The notes: generated by a model from the sequence alone, not told the origin. Positions 16,623-25,542 are shown, counted from the first letter of the stretch. The stretch: 64,000 nucleotides of DNA from CAVWTN01 sp963757945 (GCA_963757945.1 CAVWTN010000002.1:1116001-1180000); one strand, 5' to 3'. Translations and numbers: made by a program.

Positions 16623-18941
16623 ATGCGCTCGTCCTTTGCGAATGTGCTCCTGTTCATCGGCCTCTGCGGCATCTGCGGCTCGACCTACGAGGTCGTGAAC
16701 GCAAACGCGCAGATCCACGCGCAATCCGTCACCAACGTCGCGGCCGTGAACCTGACCGCTCGTCAAGCCACGCTCTTTCAGACCTTGGCCAAGGACGTCA
16801 ACGCGATCGCCTTCAAAGTGCGCGCGGGCAAGCCCGCCGGCGCCGCCCAAGTCGAGCTGAAGAGTTCGGCGGACCTCTTCGAGCAGACGCTCGGCGCGCT
16901 GACGACCGCGAACAAAGCCGTGCCCGCGAACGCCGCGACGGGAAAGGCGCAAAGCGGAGGCGATAAACCGACGCTCGATCTGCTCGCACAGATCGGGACC
17001 GCGTGGGCCCCGTTGCGCAAGAACATCGATGCGCTTTCGGGCGCGCCCTCGCAAACTGCGATCGACGCGACCCTCGCCCAGCTCGAAGCCGTCGAACGGC
17101 CGCTGCTCGGCGAACTGGACGGACTCACCGATCGCGTCCAAGTCGTCGCCGCCCGCTCGGATGCGGACCGGACCTCGCAGCGCGATCTCTGGACGCTCGG
17201 GATTCTGGTCGGCATTCTGTTCGTCGGGATGAGCTTCTTCATGCGCGTCGCCGGCGCTCGCGCGACCGCCGAACACACCGCGAAAGCGCTCGCCGACGGG
17301 AACGCGGAGCTGCAAGCGCGCACGGACGAACTCGCGCAGGCCAAACGCGGCACCGACGCGCTGATGGAGACCGTCGGCCAAGGGCTCGCCCTCATCGACG
17401 GCGACTACACGATCGCGCCGCAGTATTCGCAGCAGCTCGAGAAGATCTTCGACCGCAAGGACCTCGCAGGCCAGAACTTCCTCAAACTCTTCGAGCGCCT
17501 CTTACCGGCCCGCGACTACGACGCGACGCGGCGTTTTCTCGCGCTGATGTTCAATCCCGACAAGAAAGAGCGCGTCGTCCTGCAGGTCAATCCGCTCGAC
17601 GAGATCGATCTCGCCTTCCCGCTCGACGAGGGCGGCTTCAAGACGAAGACGATCAGCGCATCGTTCCGCCGCATCATGAACGGCGACAAAGTCGCGCAAG
17701 CGTTCGTCGCGATCAGCGACATCACCGAACGGGCGGCGGCCGCGCGCGAGCTGCGTCAGAGCGAGGATCGCAAGGAGCGTCAATTCGAGCTCTTGCTCGG
17801 GACGATGCACGTCGATCCCGCGGCGCTGGATGATTTCGGCGATCTGGTCGCCGAGCAGCTTGGGCGCATCACGGACGCCTTGCGCGCCGAGGATTTCGCC
17901 TCGGGCAGCGAGGCACGCTCGCAGGTGCTGCGCGGACGGCTGGATACGATCTATCGCGCCGTGCACACGATCAAGGGGAACGCCTCGTCGTTGCGCATCG
18001 AACCGTTCGTGCGGACCGCGATGTCCTTCGAAGCGAAGCTCTCCGAACTGCGCAGCCGCGCGGCGCTGGGCGGCGACGATTTCCTCGCGGTCGTGATCCA
18101 GCAATCCGAACTGCGGATTCTGCTCGACCAGCTGCGCGAGATCCGCAAGAAGTATGTCGGCCAGGGGGCCCTGGGGAACGCGTTCGCGGCGGCCTCCGCT
18201 CTGAAGGCGGCGACCGCAGCGGCCGCCGCCGCGGCCGCGGTGCCGGCGGCTGGGGCCGCCCCCGCGGGCACGCCCCCGGCCAACGCCGCAGGCGCGCCTG
18301 CGGCAGGGAACGCAGCCGCGCCTGCGCCGCCCGCGCCGGCAGTTCCGGCCAAGCCCGCAGCGCCGACGGCCGGGGGCTTGATCGCTTCCGAACTCGCGGC
18401 GTTCGCGGAACGCATCGCGCTCGAGCGCGGCTCCAAGGTGGCCGTCAAAGCGCAGCTCGAAGCGCTGGACACGCTGGACCCGGCGCACCGCCGCACGATC
18501 AAGAACGTCTTGATCCAGCTCGTGCGCAACAGCCTCGCGCACGGCATCGAAGAGCCGGACGAACGTATCGCAGCCGGAAAAGAGCCGGCCGGGACGATCG
18601 CCATCACCGCGAGCCGCGACGACTCGGGGGCACTGCGCCTGCGCTATAGCGACGACGGGCGCGGCCTCGATCCCGACGTGCTGCGCGCGAAAGCGCTGGC
18701 GAGCGGCATCATCAGCGACCCCGCGCAGGTCGACGATGCGAGCGCCGTGGGCCTGATCTTCCACCCCGGCTTCTCGACGGCGGAGGGCGCCGACGAAGTC
18801 GCGGGGCGCGGCGTGGGCATGGACATCATCAAGCAGCACGTCGTGGATGAAGCCCACGGCGAGATCGGGATCCGTTCGGATCCGGGCCGCTACCTCGAGT
18901 TCGAACTGACGTTCCCGGCGTTCGAATCCGTGGCGGCGTGA
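16623..18941 (+). CDS. CheA-like membrane histidine kinase with internal HPt and HATPase domains
   Basis: The 772-residue protein has a first membrane helix (residues 1-24), an extracytoplasmic helical sensor (about 30-185) and a second helix (about 190-208). A PAS-like region spans about 240-380. An HPt domain follows, with phospho-accepting H448 in AVHTIKGNASSLR. After an Ala/Pro-rich linker (about 525-585) comes a CheA-type catalytic domain with LVRNSLAHGIEEPDER, DDGRGLD and GRGVGMDIIKQHV. Unlike CheA it ends right after the ATPase and has no CheW-like domain, so it is probably not a chemotaxis kinase. The signal is unknown. A CheY-like partner starts 10 bases downstream. Confidence 0.88.
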   Translation: MRSSFANVLLFIGLCGICGSTYEVVNANAQIHAQSVTNVAAVNLTARQATLFQTLAKDVNAIAFKVRAGKPAGAAQVELKSSADLFEQTLGALTTANKAVPANAATGKAQSGGDKPTLDLLAQIGTAWAPLRKNIDALSGAPSQTAIDATLAQLEAVERPLLGELDGLTDRVQVVAARSDADRTSQRDLWTLGILVGILFVGMSFFMRVAGARATAEHTAKALADGNAELQARTDELAQAKRGTDALMETVGQGLALIDGDYTIAPQYSQQLEKIFDRKDLAGQNFLKLFERLLPARDYDATRRFLALMFNPDKKERVVLQVNPLDEIDLAFPLDEGGFKTKTISASFRRIMNGDKVAQAFVAISDITERAAAARELRQSEDRKERQFELLLGTMHVDPAALDDFGDLVAEQLGRITDALRAEDFASGSEARSQVLRGRLDTIYRAVHTIKGNASSLRIEPFVRTAMSFEAKLSELRSRAALGGDDFLAVVIQQSELRILLDQLREIRKKYVGQGALGNAFAAASALKAATAAAAAAAAVPAAGAAPAGTPPANAAGAPAAGNAAAPAPPAPAVPAKPAAPTAGGLIASELAAFAERIALERGSKVAVKAQLEALDTLDPAHRRTIKNVLIQLVRNSLAHGIEEPDERIAAGKEPAGTIAITASRDDSGALRLRYSDDGRGLDPDVLRAKALASGIISDPAQVDDASAVGLIFHPGFSTAEGADEVAGRGVGMDIIKQHVVDEAHGEIGIRSDPGRYLEFELTFPAFESVAA

Positions 18942-18951
18942 AGGCGCGGCC

Positions 18952-19308
18952 ATGAAACTCCTGATCGTCGACGATTCCACGGTGATCCGGCGGACCGTCG
19001 AGCGCGCGCTCGCCGACCAGGCGAGCGAGATCCGCCTCGCCGGGGACGGCGTGGAGGCCCTCAAGGTCTTCGCGGAGTTCGATCCCGACCTCGTGACGAT
19101 GGACCTCACGATGCCGAACCTGGATGGCCTGGGCTGCATCCGCGCGATGCTCGAGCGGCGCCCGAAGGCCCGCATCCTCGTGATCACGGCGCTCGCCGAC
19201 AAACCCACGGCGATCGAAGCCGTCGAAATCGGGGCGCTCGGCTTCATCGTGAAGCCGTTTACCGAACGGCGGCTCCAAGAAGAGGCTACGGTCATCCTCT
19301 CCGAGTAA
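18952..19308 (+). CDS. Single-domain response regulator (CheY-like)
   Basis: The 118-residue receiver domain has acidic D7-D8, the phosphorylation site D51 (VTMDLTMPN), T79 (VITALA) and K101 (VKPF). It has no output domain, so it must act by protein contact or relay. It follows the CheA-like kinase by 10 bases and is its likely phospho-acceptor. The pair lies within the tetrapyrrole cluster, suggesting but not proving a link between redox or metabolite sensing and haem production. Confidence 0.95.
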   Translation: MKLLIVDDSTVIRRTVERALADQASEIRLAGDGVEALKVFAEFDPDLVTMDLTMPNLDGLGCIRAMLERRPKARILVITALADKPTAIEAVEIGALGFIVKPFTERRLQEEATVILSE

Positions 19309-19331
19309 CAGAATTGGGCTCGCGGCCGGCG

Positions 19332-19356
19332 GCCCTTCGATGTGCTCAGGGGTGAT
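19332..19356. repeat. Dispersed intergenic palindromic repeat, copy C (degenerate)
   Basis: The sequence GCCCTTCGATGTGCTCAGGG followed by GTGA lies 24 bases after the response regulator stop. It belongs to the same family as the copies near 5131, 10448 and 38955. Confidence 0.5.
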
Positions 19357-19377
19357 TTCCGTCGTAGTCGCGCCCGC

Positions 19378-19405
19378 TTGCTTCTGGTACAAAGAAGGGT
19401 ACATG
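19378..19405 (+). promoter_or_regulatory. Possible promoter for hemA
   Basis: TTGCTT (19378) and TACATG (19400), 16 bases apart, resemble -35 and -10 boxes in the 223-base gap before hemA. The match is modest and G+C-rich organisms often deviate, so this is a weak suggestion. Confidence 0.2.
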
Positions 19406-19531
19406 TGCCAGAGCCCGTGGGTCCGGCTCGCTCCGTGACGGAGCGCACGCCGCGAGTGTGCCGCTTATGGCACGCTTCGTTTGGATTCGGCCCCTGCCCA
19501 GGCGCGCCAAAACGATCAGCGTGGAGATGAT

Positions 19532-20875
19532 ATGCCGCTAGTCTGTCTAGGTCTCTCGCATCATACGGCTCCGGTAGAAGTACGGGAGGGCCACGCGTTT
19601 CCGGTCTCGCGCATGGGCGAAGCGCTGATCGCCTTACGAGACTACGAGGCGGTGCGGGAAGCCGTCATGCTGGCGACCTGCGGACGGCTCGAAATCTACG
19701 CCGAGCTCGAGGATTACGAAGCCGGCGTAGACCAGCTCAAAGCGTTCCTGCGGCATTTTAGGCACGGCCAAGTCGACGAACGCTACGACATGTCGTCGTA
19801 CATGTACACGCTGCTCGGCAGCCAGGCGACCGATCATCTCTTCCGGGTCGCCACGGGCCTGGACTCGATGCTGATCGGCGAGGCCGAGATCCTCGGCCAA
19901 GTCAAAGACGCCTACATCCAGGCCCAGAAGGCGCGCTCGCTCGGTAAGACGCTCCACTGCCTCTTCCGCGAAGCCCTCAACGCCGGCAAGGCGGCCCGTT
20001 CGCAGACGACGATCAGCGGCGAATCGGTCTCGGTCTCGACCGCGGCGATCGACCTCGCGAAGCAGCGCCTCGGCTCGATCGCCGGAAAGTCGATGCTCGT
20101 CATCGGCGCCGGCAAGATGGGGACGCTCGCGGCGCGCCGGCTCAAGTCCGAAGGCGCGGGCGACATCATCATCGCCAACCGCTCCCACGCGAAGGCGCTG
20201 GAAGTCGTGAACTCGCTCGGCGTCGGGCATGCGATGGAACTGCACGGCATCGTCGACGCGATGAAGATCTCCGATATCGTGATCACCTCGACCGGCGCTT
20301 CGCACTTCATTTTGACGCCCGGCAACGTCGCCGAAGCGATGCTCGCGCGCCCCGACCGCCCGCTGTTCATCATCGACATCGCCGTCCCGCGCGATACCGA
20401 CCCCGAAGTCGCGCGCATTCCGAACGTCACGGTCGCCGACATCGACGCGCTCAAGGGTCTGGTCGAAGTGACGCTCGAGAACCGCCGCAAGGCGATTCCC
20501 GCCTGCGAAGAGATCATCGCCGAGCACGCGGAGCGTTTCGCGCAATGGTATCAATCGCGCGCCGCGATCCCCGTCGTCAGCTCGCTCGTGCAAAAGGCCG
20601 AGATGATCCGCGAAAACGAGATCGAGCGGCTCTTCGCGCGCTGCCCGGATTTCACGGAGCGCCATCGCATGCTGGTCACGGGCGCCTCGCTCACGATCAT
20701 CTCGAAGCTGCTGCACAACGCGATCACGACCATGCGTGACAAGGCCGCCTCCAATCAAGCCGAAGCGCTGATGCACGCACGGATCGTCGACGAGCTCTTC
20801 GATCTGCAGGTCCGGATGCACGGCGCGTTGACGGACGATCGGCACTCGACGCTCGAAGTCGAAATAGCCGAATAA
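19532..20875 (+). CDS. hemA: Glutamyl-tRNA reductase
   Basis: The 447-residue enzyme reduces glutamyl-tRNA(Glu) to glutamate-1-semialdehyde, the first step of C5 haem synthesis. Motifs are LGLSHHTAPVEVRE, the catalytic cysteine in MLATCGRLEIY, GLDSMLIGEAEILGQVKDAY and the NADPH fold VIGAGKMGTLAARRL. The family's usual STCNR reads ATCGR here. The start is the ATG at 19532 because GGAG lies 5 bases upstream and homology begins there; the frame is open upstream to 19481. CobA-HemD starts 4 bases after the stop. Confidence 0.96.
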   Translation: MPLVCLGLSHHTAPVEVREGHAFPVSRMGEALIALRDYEAVREAVMLATCGRLEIYAELEDYEAGVDQLKAFLRHFRHGQVDERYDMSSYMYTLLGSQATDHLFRVATGLDSMLIGEAEILGQVKDAYIQAQKARSLGKTLHCLFREALNAGKAARSQTTISGESVSVSTAAIDLAKQRLGSIAGKSMLVIGAGKMGTLAARRLKSEGAGDIIIANRSHAKALEVVNSLGVGHAMELHGIVDAMKISDIVITSTGASHFILTPGNVAEAMLARPDRPLFIIDIAVPRDTDPEVARIPNVTVADIDALKGLVEVTLENRRKAIPACEEIIAEHAERFAQWYQSRAAIPVVSSLVQKAEMIRENEIERLFARCPDFTERHRMLVTGASLTIISKLLHNAITTMRDKAASNQAEALMHARIVDELFDLQVRMHGALTDDRHSTLEVEIAE

Positions 20876-20879
20876 CCCG

Positions 20880-22400
20880 ATGGCGAACCACGCGATCGGC
20901 AAGGTCTGGCTCGTCGGTGCGGGGCCGGGCGACCCCGGGCTGCTCACGCTCAAGGCCGCGCGCGCAATCGCAACCTGCGACGTGCTCGTCTACGACTATC
21001 TTGCCTCCAATGCGATCGTCAGCCTCGCGCCCCCCGACTGCGAGAAGATCTACGTCGGCAAGAAAGCCGGCGCGCACACGCTGACGCAAGACGAGATCAC
21101 CGCGCTCATCATTCGCCTCGGACTCGAAGGCCGGCGCGTGTGCAGGCTCAAGGGCGGCGACGTGTTCGTGTTCGGCCGCGGCGGCGAGGAAGCACGCGAA
21201 CTGCGCGACGCGGGCGTCCCGTTCGAGATCGTTCCCGGGATCACGTCGGCGATCGCCGCGCCGGCGTACGCCGGCATCCCGATCTCGCACCGCGATCACA
21301 ACACCTCGTTCACGATCGCGACCGGCCACGAGGATCCGACCAAGGGCTATTCCTCGATCGATTTCGCGAAGCTCGCGAACCCGGCCCAGACGCTGGTCTT
21401 CCTGATGGCGATGGGCAACCTGCGCGGCATCGTCGCGAAACTGATCGAGAACGGCCTGCCCGCCGATATGCCCGTCGGGATCGTCCGCGAAGGGACGCGC
21501 CCGACGCAACAGACGCTCGTCGCCACGCTCGGCACGATTTGCGATGAGGTCGACCGCGTCAAGTTCGAAGCTCCCGCGATCGTCGTGATCGGCAACGTCG
21601 TGCGCGAGCGCGAGCACATTCGCTGGTTCGACACCGGGCCGCTCTTCGGCAAGAAGGTCTTGGTCACGCGACCCGCGGGTCAAGCCGACGATTTCGCCGC
21701 CCAACTTTGGGAGCGCGGCGCGGAGCCCATCCTCGCCCCCGCGATCGCCATCGGTCCGCCCGACGATCTGGAACGCGCCGAAGGCGCGGTCCGCAACGTC
21801 CGCTCGTACGCCTGGATCGTCTTCACGAGCACGAACGGCGTCGCCGCGTTCTTCGACCGTCTCTCGGCGCAGGGCGGCGACGCGCGCGCGCTCGCCGACG
21901 TGAAGGTTGCCGCGATCGGCCCGAAGACCGCGGGCGCGCTGCTCGCGCACGGCATCCGGCCGGATTTCACGCCCGCGAAGTTCATCAGCGAAGACGTCGC
22001 CGAGGGGCTCATCGAGCGCACGAACGCACGCGATCGCATCCTGCTCTATCGCGCGCAAGAGGCGCGCGACGTGCTGCCGCAAACCTTGCGCGCGCAGGAC
22101 CGCCCCGTCGACGTCGTCGCCGCGTACAAGACGGCGCTCGTGCGCGATCCCGCGCTCGCCGAGAAAGCGCGCGCCGCCGACGTGTGGACGTTCACGAGCG
22201 CGAGCACGGTGCACGGCTTCAACAAGAACGTGCTGGACGCAGCCTCGCTCGCGCGCGGCAAGACGGTCGCCTGCATCGGCCCGATCACGGCCGCCGCCGC
22301 AAGCGAAGCGGGTTTCCCGCCGACCGTCGTCGCCGAGGAGTACACCGCCGACGGCCTGATCGAAGCGCTCGAACAAGCCGCCCGCGAACCCAGCGCGTAA
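20880..22400 (+). CDS. Uroporphyrinogen-III C-methyltransferase / uroporphyrinogen-III synthase fusion (CobA-HemD)
   Basis: The 506-residue fusion has an N-terminal SUMT domain (about 1-250: VWLVGAGPGDPGLLTLKA, CRLKGGDVFVFGRGGEEA, VPGITSAIAAPAYAGIP, ATGHE). A complete HemD domain follows (about 255-506: KKVLVTRPAGQADDFAAQL, IVFTSTNGVAAFF, AAIGPKTAGAL, TFTSASTVHGF, ending AEEYTADGLIEAL). It closes hydroxymethylbilane to uroporphyrinogen III and methylates it to precorrin-2. With the Met8 domain at 12218 this gives a route to sirohydrochlorin. It is convergent with hipA, 11 bases apart. Confidence 0.95.
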   Translation: MANHAIGKVWLVGAGPGDPGLLTLKAARAIATCDVLVYDYLASNAIVSLAPPDCEKIYVGKKAGAHTLTQDEITALIIRLGLEGRRVCRLKGGDVFVFGRGGEEARELRDAGVPFEIVPGITSAIAAPAYAGIPISHRDHNTSFTIATGHEDPTKGYSSIDFAKLANPAQTLVFLMAMGNLRGIVAKLIENGLPADMPVGIVREGTRPTQQTLVATLGTICDEVDRVKFEAPAIVVIGNVVREREHIRWFDTGPLFGKKVLVTRPAGQADDFAAQLWERGAEPILAPAIAIGPPDDLERAEGAVRNVRSYAWIVFTSTNGVAAFFDRLSAQGGDARALADVKVAAIGPKTAGALLAHGIRPDFTPAKFISEDVAEGLIERTNARDRILLYRAQEARDVLPQTLRAQDRPVDVVAAYKTALVRDPALAEKARAADVWTFTSASTVHGFNKNVLDAASLARGKTVACIGPITAAAASEAGFPPTVVAEEYTADGLIEALEQAAREPSA

Positions 22401-22411
22401 CGCGCTTCCGC

Positions 22412-23653
22412 CTACTTCGCGGCGCCGCTCATGATCGGCACTCGTGCGAAGTGTTCTTCGAGAGCGGAAATGAATCTTTGGTCCGATATCCGGGCCCGAA
22501 TCCCGGGCCACGTCGATTTGATCCTCTCGACGACCTCGCTCACCAAGACGCTGACCCGCTTTCCCGAGATCTCTGCTTGACGGGCGAACGCCTCCAGCAC
22601 CTCCGTGGTGATGCGGCTGAACTCTCGTTCGCCTCCCACGGCCAGTGCAAGTCCGCCGCCCGGGAAATAGAGGCACGAGCAAATGAAATCGTACATCGGC
22701 GCGATCGTCGCGTGCCTTCCGTCGGGGTAGGCGAGCGCCCAGTTCTTCAAGTGCATGTCGTCGTTCCCAACGCAGATACCGAAGATGAGACGGCGCACGA
22801 ATTCGTCGACGTCCGCAGGTTCGCAAAGCTGGCTGATGACGCTTGCTATGTATGACGCCGATCTGCGATCGTATTTTTCGTCGGGCTTCTGTGCCGCGAT
22901 CTGATTGAAGTCCTCGACGTGCAGGCGCGTTCCATCGCTGCGGCGATCGAAGCGTTTGATCGCGTAGGCGGTGTGTGGTTCATCGGCGCGCAGACCCGGC
23001 AAGTCGCGCGGCAAGCCGGCTACCGAATCGAGATCCCTTAGGGCAATCTCCGGGACATTCAAGCCAATGGCCGCCGCAAGCGACATGATCGCAAACTCGT
23101 TCTCGGGTAATCGCGGATACGCGTTCGTCGGCAGCTTGACGATCCAATGGCCGCCGTCGCCACGACGTTCCGTCAACGAAAGCCTATGGTTGAGCATGCT
23201 GACACTGAACTTGAGCTGCATCCCGGCAAGAGAGAAGCGAACGCGCGCATCGTCTTTTTCCGCAACTGCCGCACCGCCGTGCCCGAAGCCGGGCTCCTCG
23301 AGTCCCTGGGGATCGGTAACGACGACGGCGCCCGGCAGGTCGCCGCCCAAGGCCCGCAGGAATGGGAAGTCCGGCGCTCTCTTGATGCCGCGCTGCCGTG
23401 CGACGATGGAGCGGAGCAACGTGCCTTCCTCGGGCAGCAAGTTGGCGAAGAACGGCGGAGAGATCGTGTGAGTGCGCGGGACGACGCGGATCGGTTCTCC
23501 GTTCTTGTCGATGAAGCTTTGGCTGAGAATAGGACGATCGGGATCAGCCAGATACGCCGGGTCGAAGGCGAAAAGATTGTAGTCGCCGGGGATGTTCGTC
23601 AACGTGCCGACCGGCGTTTGCTCCAGCGACACGAGCAGAGTGCCGGCCATCAT
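22412..23653 (-). CDS. hipA: HipA-type toxin kinase
   Basis: This 413-residue HipA-fold Ser/Thr kinase is intact. It has the N-terminal HipA subdomain, FSLAG (140-144, phosphate-loop region), K173 in HWIVKLPT, AIKRFDRR (231-238), the catalytic GNDDMHLKN (296-304) and the metal-binding YDF (321-323). The best-studied HipA phosphorylates glutamyl-tRNA synthetase and induces dormancy; the target here is unknown. It overlaps the upstream hipB-like gene by 4 bases (ATGA), the normal antitoxin-toxin arrangement. Confidence 0.9.
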   Translation of the reverse strand: MMAGTLLVSLEQTPVGTLTNIPGDYNLFAFDPAYLADPDRPILSQSFIDKNGEPIRVVPRTHTISPPFFANLLPEEGTLLRSIVARQRGIKRAPDFPFLRALGGDLPGAVVVTDPQGLEEPGFGHGGAAVAEKDDARVRFSLAGMQLKFSVSMLNHRLSLTERRGDGGHWIVKLPTNAYPRLPENEFAIMSLAAAIGLNVPEIALRDLDSVAGLPRDLPGLRADEPHTAYAIKRFDRRSDGTRLHVEDFNQIAAQKPDEKYDRRSASYIASVISQLCEPADVDEFVRRLIFGICVGNDDMHLKNWALAYPDGRHATIAPMYDFICSCLYFPGGGLALAVGGEREFSRITTEVLEAFARQAEISGKRVSVLVSEVVERIKSTWPGIRARISDQRFISALEEHFARVPIMSGAAK

Positions 23654-23970
23654 GCAAACCGGGGCTGCTGCGCCGAGCCTTCAGCGTCGGCTTCATAGCT
23701 AGCGTCGAGCAGCGCGCGAACTGCGCTCACGTGTTCCTTCGGAATCAAAACCGGCTCCATTTGCAACGCGCGCGATACTTCGACCAGGGTCGAGACTCGT
23801 AGGTCGGCGCCGTGCTCGATTCGCGAGATGTTCGCATTCGAGACGTTCAAGCGCTCCGCCAACTCGACTTGGCTGAGCCCTCTAGATCGGCGAGCCAAAG
23901 CGAGAAGCCGCCCTACCGGCGCCTCGCCACGACCCCAATGCCAGAGGTTTTGCCTTAAAGATTCATTCAT
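23650..23970 (-). CDS. hipB: HipB-like XRE-family antitoxin
   Basis: This helix-turn-helix protein has GRLLALARRSRGLSQVELAE followed by RLNVSNANISRIEHG, a standard Cro/C1-type HTH. It would repress its own operon and neutralise HipA. Two starts are possible: ATG at 23970 (106 residues, MNESLRQN) and ATG at 24000 (116 residues). The upstream ATG has GGAG abutting it with no spacing and the downstream one has no clear site, so the choice is uncertain. The start region is AT-rich and lies within inverted repeats that look like operator sites. Confidence 0.82.
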   Translation of the reverse strand: MNESLRQNLWHWGRGEAPVGRLLALARRSRGLSQVELAERLNVSNANISRIEHGADLRVSTLVEVSRALQMEPVLIPKEHVSAVRALLDASYEADAEGSAQQPRFA

Positions 23971-23989
23971 ATCTAAATATTCTATGAAT
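23965..23989. promoter_or_regulatory. Candidate HipB operator 1
   Basis: Inverted repeat ATTCATA (23965-23971), 11-base spacer, TATGAAT (23983-23989), overlapping the inner hipB start codon. Antitoxins of this family bind dyads in their own promoter, so autoregulation is likely by analogy. Confidence 0.5.
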
Positions 23990-24023
23990 GGGGCAATCAT
24001 CTCCTAGCAAATTTGCGCTATTT

Positions 24024-24047
24024 ATTGAATTTCACTTCCGATTCAAT
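24024..24047. promoter_or_regulatory. Candidate HipB operator 2 / promoter region
   Basis: Inverted repeat ATTGAAT (24024-24030), 10-base spacer, ATTCAAT (24041-24047), just upstream of both hipB starts and 20 bases from the divergent DUF92 gene. The arms resemble those of the dyad at 23965-23989. The stretch 23950-24055 is clearly more AT-rich than its surroundings. Confidence 0.5.
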
Positions 24048-24067
24048 GTATAGATCAACGTCGAGAC

Positions 24068-24913
24068 GTGAATGGGGCGCCCGGCGCATCGCCGAAAGTC
24101 GGCCCGGATGGATGCCCAGGCGTGCGCCTTTCGCTCGCTCCACTGACGAATTTTGACGTAGGCGCGCTGCTGGCGGCGCTGGTCGCGTTTGCGGCGTGGC
24201 GGGCGGGGGCGCTGACGGCCGGCGGGGCGGCCGGCGCGTTCCTGGTCGGCACGGCGACGTTTGGGGCGCTGGGCCTGCCGGGCGCGTGCGTCCTGCTCGC
24301 GTTCTTCGTCAGCTCGGTCGCGCTCTCGCGGGTCGGGAAGGCGCGCAAAGCCGCACTCGTCGACGCGGGCAAACAGGGCCCGCGCGATGGGACGCAGGTC
24401 TTCGCGAACGGGGGCGTCGCCGCGCTGTGCGCGCTGCTCGCGCTCGGGGGCGATCAGCGGTTCGCGGCGGCGTTCGCGGGCGCGTTTGCGGCGGCGTCCG
24501 CGGACACGTGGGCGACGGAGATCGGTACGTTGATCGGGGGCAGGCCGCGCTCGATTCTGACGTTCCGCACGATCTCCGCGGGGCTCTCCGGCGGCGTGAC
24601 GTTCGCCGGGACGCTCGCTTCGGTCGTCGGCGCCCTGCTCGTGGCGGCGGTCGCGGCTGCGGCAGGCTTCGGGAGCATCGCCGCGATCGGCCTCGCCGGC
24701 GTTGCGGGGTCGCTCGCCGATTCCGTGCTCGGCGCGTCGGTTCAGTCGTTGCGCTGGTGCCCGCAGTGCGAGCGCGCTTGCGAGACCGATCCGCACGCCT
24801 GCGGCGCAAACACGCGGCCGATTCGCGGTGCGAGCTGGTTCGGCAACGACGCGGTCAACTTTTCGGCAACGCTCGCCGGAGCGCTCGTCGCGTTTGCGCT
24901 GGGCGCGCGCTAG
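24068..24913 (+). CDS. DUF92 family membrane protein (phytyl-phosphate/prenol kinase-like)
   Basis: The protein has up to 281 residues, six or seven hydrophobic segments, and the DUF92/TIGR00297 hallmarks FANGGVAALCALLAL, AASADTWATEIGTL, PRSILTFRTISAGLSGGVTF, AGSLADSVLGASVQ and WFGNDAVNF. Plant members (VTE6) phosphorylate phytyl phosphate in tocopherol and phylloquinone synthesis; bacterial members are generally uncharacterised. A CPQC...CETDPHACG stretch near residues 237-251 could bind metal. The start may be the GTG at 24068 or the GTG at 24122. It overlaps the convergent small gene by 4 bases. Confidence 0.8.
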   Translation: MNGAPGASPKVGPDGCPGVRLSLAPLTNFDVGALLAALVAFAAWRAGALTAGGAAGAFLVGTATFGALGLPGACVLLAFFVSSVALSRVGKARKAALVDAGKQGPRDGTQVFANGGVAALCALLALGGDQRFAAAFAGAFAAASADTWATEIGTLIGGRPRSILTFRTISAGLSGGVTFAGTLASVVGALLVAAVAAAAGFGSIAAIGLAGVAGSLADSVLGASVQSLRWCPQCERACETDPHACGANTRPIRGASWFGNDAVNFSATLAGALVAFALGAR

Positions 24914-25152
24914 CGCGTCTTGTCGCTGTTCGCGAGCGCTGCGACTTTGTCGAGCTGGCTCTTCGGATAGCCGTAAAAGTAACTACCCACGAAGATCGCC
25001 ACGAACGCCACGCCCGCGACGATGTTCTGGCGCATGACGACTGCGACGGCGCACGCCGCGATCGGAACGAGCACGTAGAACATCCGCCGACGATCCGCAA
25101 GCGAGCTTTTCCAACGCGCAATATCCTCGTCCGTATAACGGCGCTGTTCCAT
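24910..25152 (-). CDS. Small two-helix membrane protein, function unknown
   Basis: From the ATG at 25152 (MEQRRYTDEDIARWKSSLAD) this is 80 residues with two hydrophobic helices (about 27-43 and 46-63) separated by RQN and a charged tail. GAGAGG lies about 9 bases upstream of the chosen ATG; the longer frame to 25239 would add an unlikely Arg/Pro-rich leader. No family is recognised. It is convergent with the DUF92 gene (4-base overlap). Confidence 0.6.
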   Translation of the reverse strand: MEQRRYTDEDIARWKSSLADRRRMFYVLVPIAACAVAVVMRQNIVAGVAFVAIFVGSYFYGYPKSQLDKVAALANSDKTR

Positions 25153-25284
25153 CAATACACAGCCTCTCATCCGTTCTATCGGCGTTTGGGCCGGACGAGG
25201 CGATGTCAGAGCGCAACGGAACAAAGCGCGCACGCTCAATGAGCGATGTGCATCACCATACTCGCGTGCACAACGAAATCGCGG

Positions 25285-25542
25285 CTAGGCTTTCGCGTTC
25301 GCGTATTTCTTTTCGAGATAGGGAATGATGTCGTCGTCGTCGTCGAGCACGACGTCGCCGTCGACCAGCACCGGAATGCTCGTCTGGCCCGAGACCTCTT
25401 TCACGATCCCGCGCTCCGAATGCGGTCGCGGAACGTTCACGTTCTTGTAATCCAGCAACAGGTCGGTGAGCTTCGAGCGCACGCGCGCGCAATATGGACA
25501 CCACTCGGCCTGATACAACACGATCTCAGTCGGACGTCCCAT
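25285..25542 (-). CDS. Glutaredoxin-like thiol-disulfide protein
   Basis: The 85-residue thioredoxin-fold protein has the dithiol active site C15-P-Y-C18 (QAEWCPYCARVR), the cis-proline motif TSIPVLVDG and an Asp-rich run before IIPYLEKKY. The end resembles the N-terminal domain of glutathione transferases, so it could be annotated either as glutaredoxin or GST N-domain; length favours glutaredoxin. It would reduce disulfides or mixed disulfides in the cytoplasm. Confidence 0.88.
   Translation of the reverse strand: MGRPTEIVLYQAEWCPYCARVRSKLTDLLLDYKNVNVPRPHSERGIVKEVSGQTSIPVLVDGDVVLDDDDDIIPYLEKKYANAKA

Noticed and set aside
18918..18940. GTTCGAATCC, resembling a tRNA T-loop
   Set aside because: Lies within the end of the CheA-like kinase gene; no acceptor stem or other arms around it.
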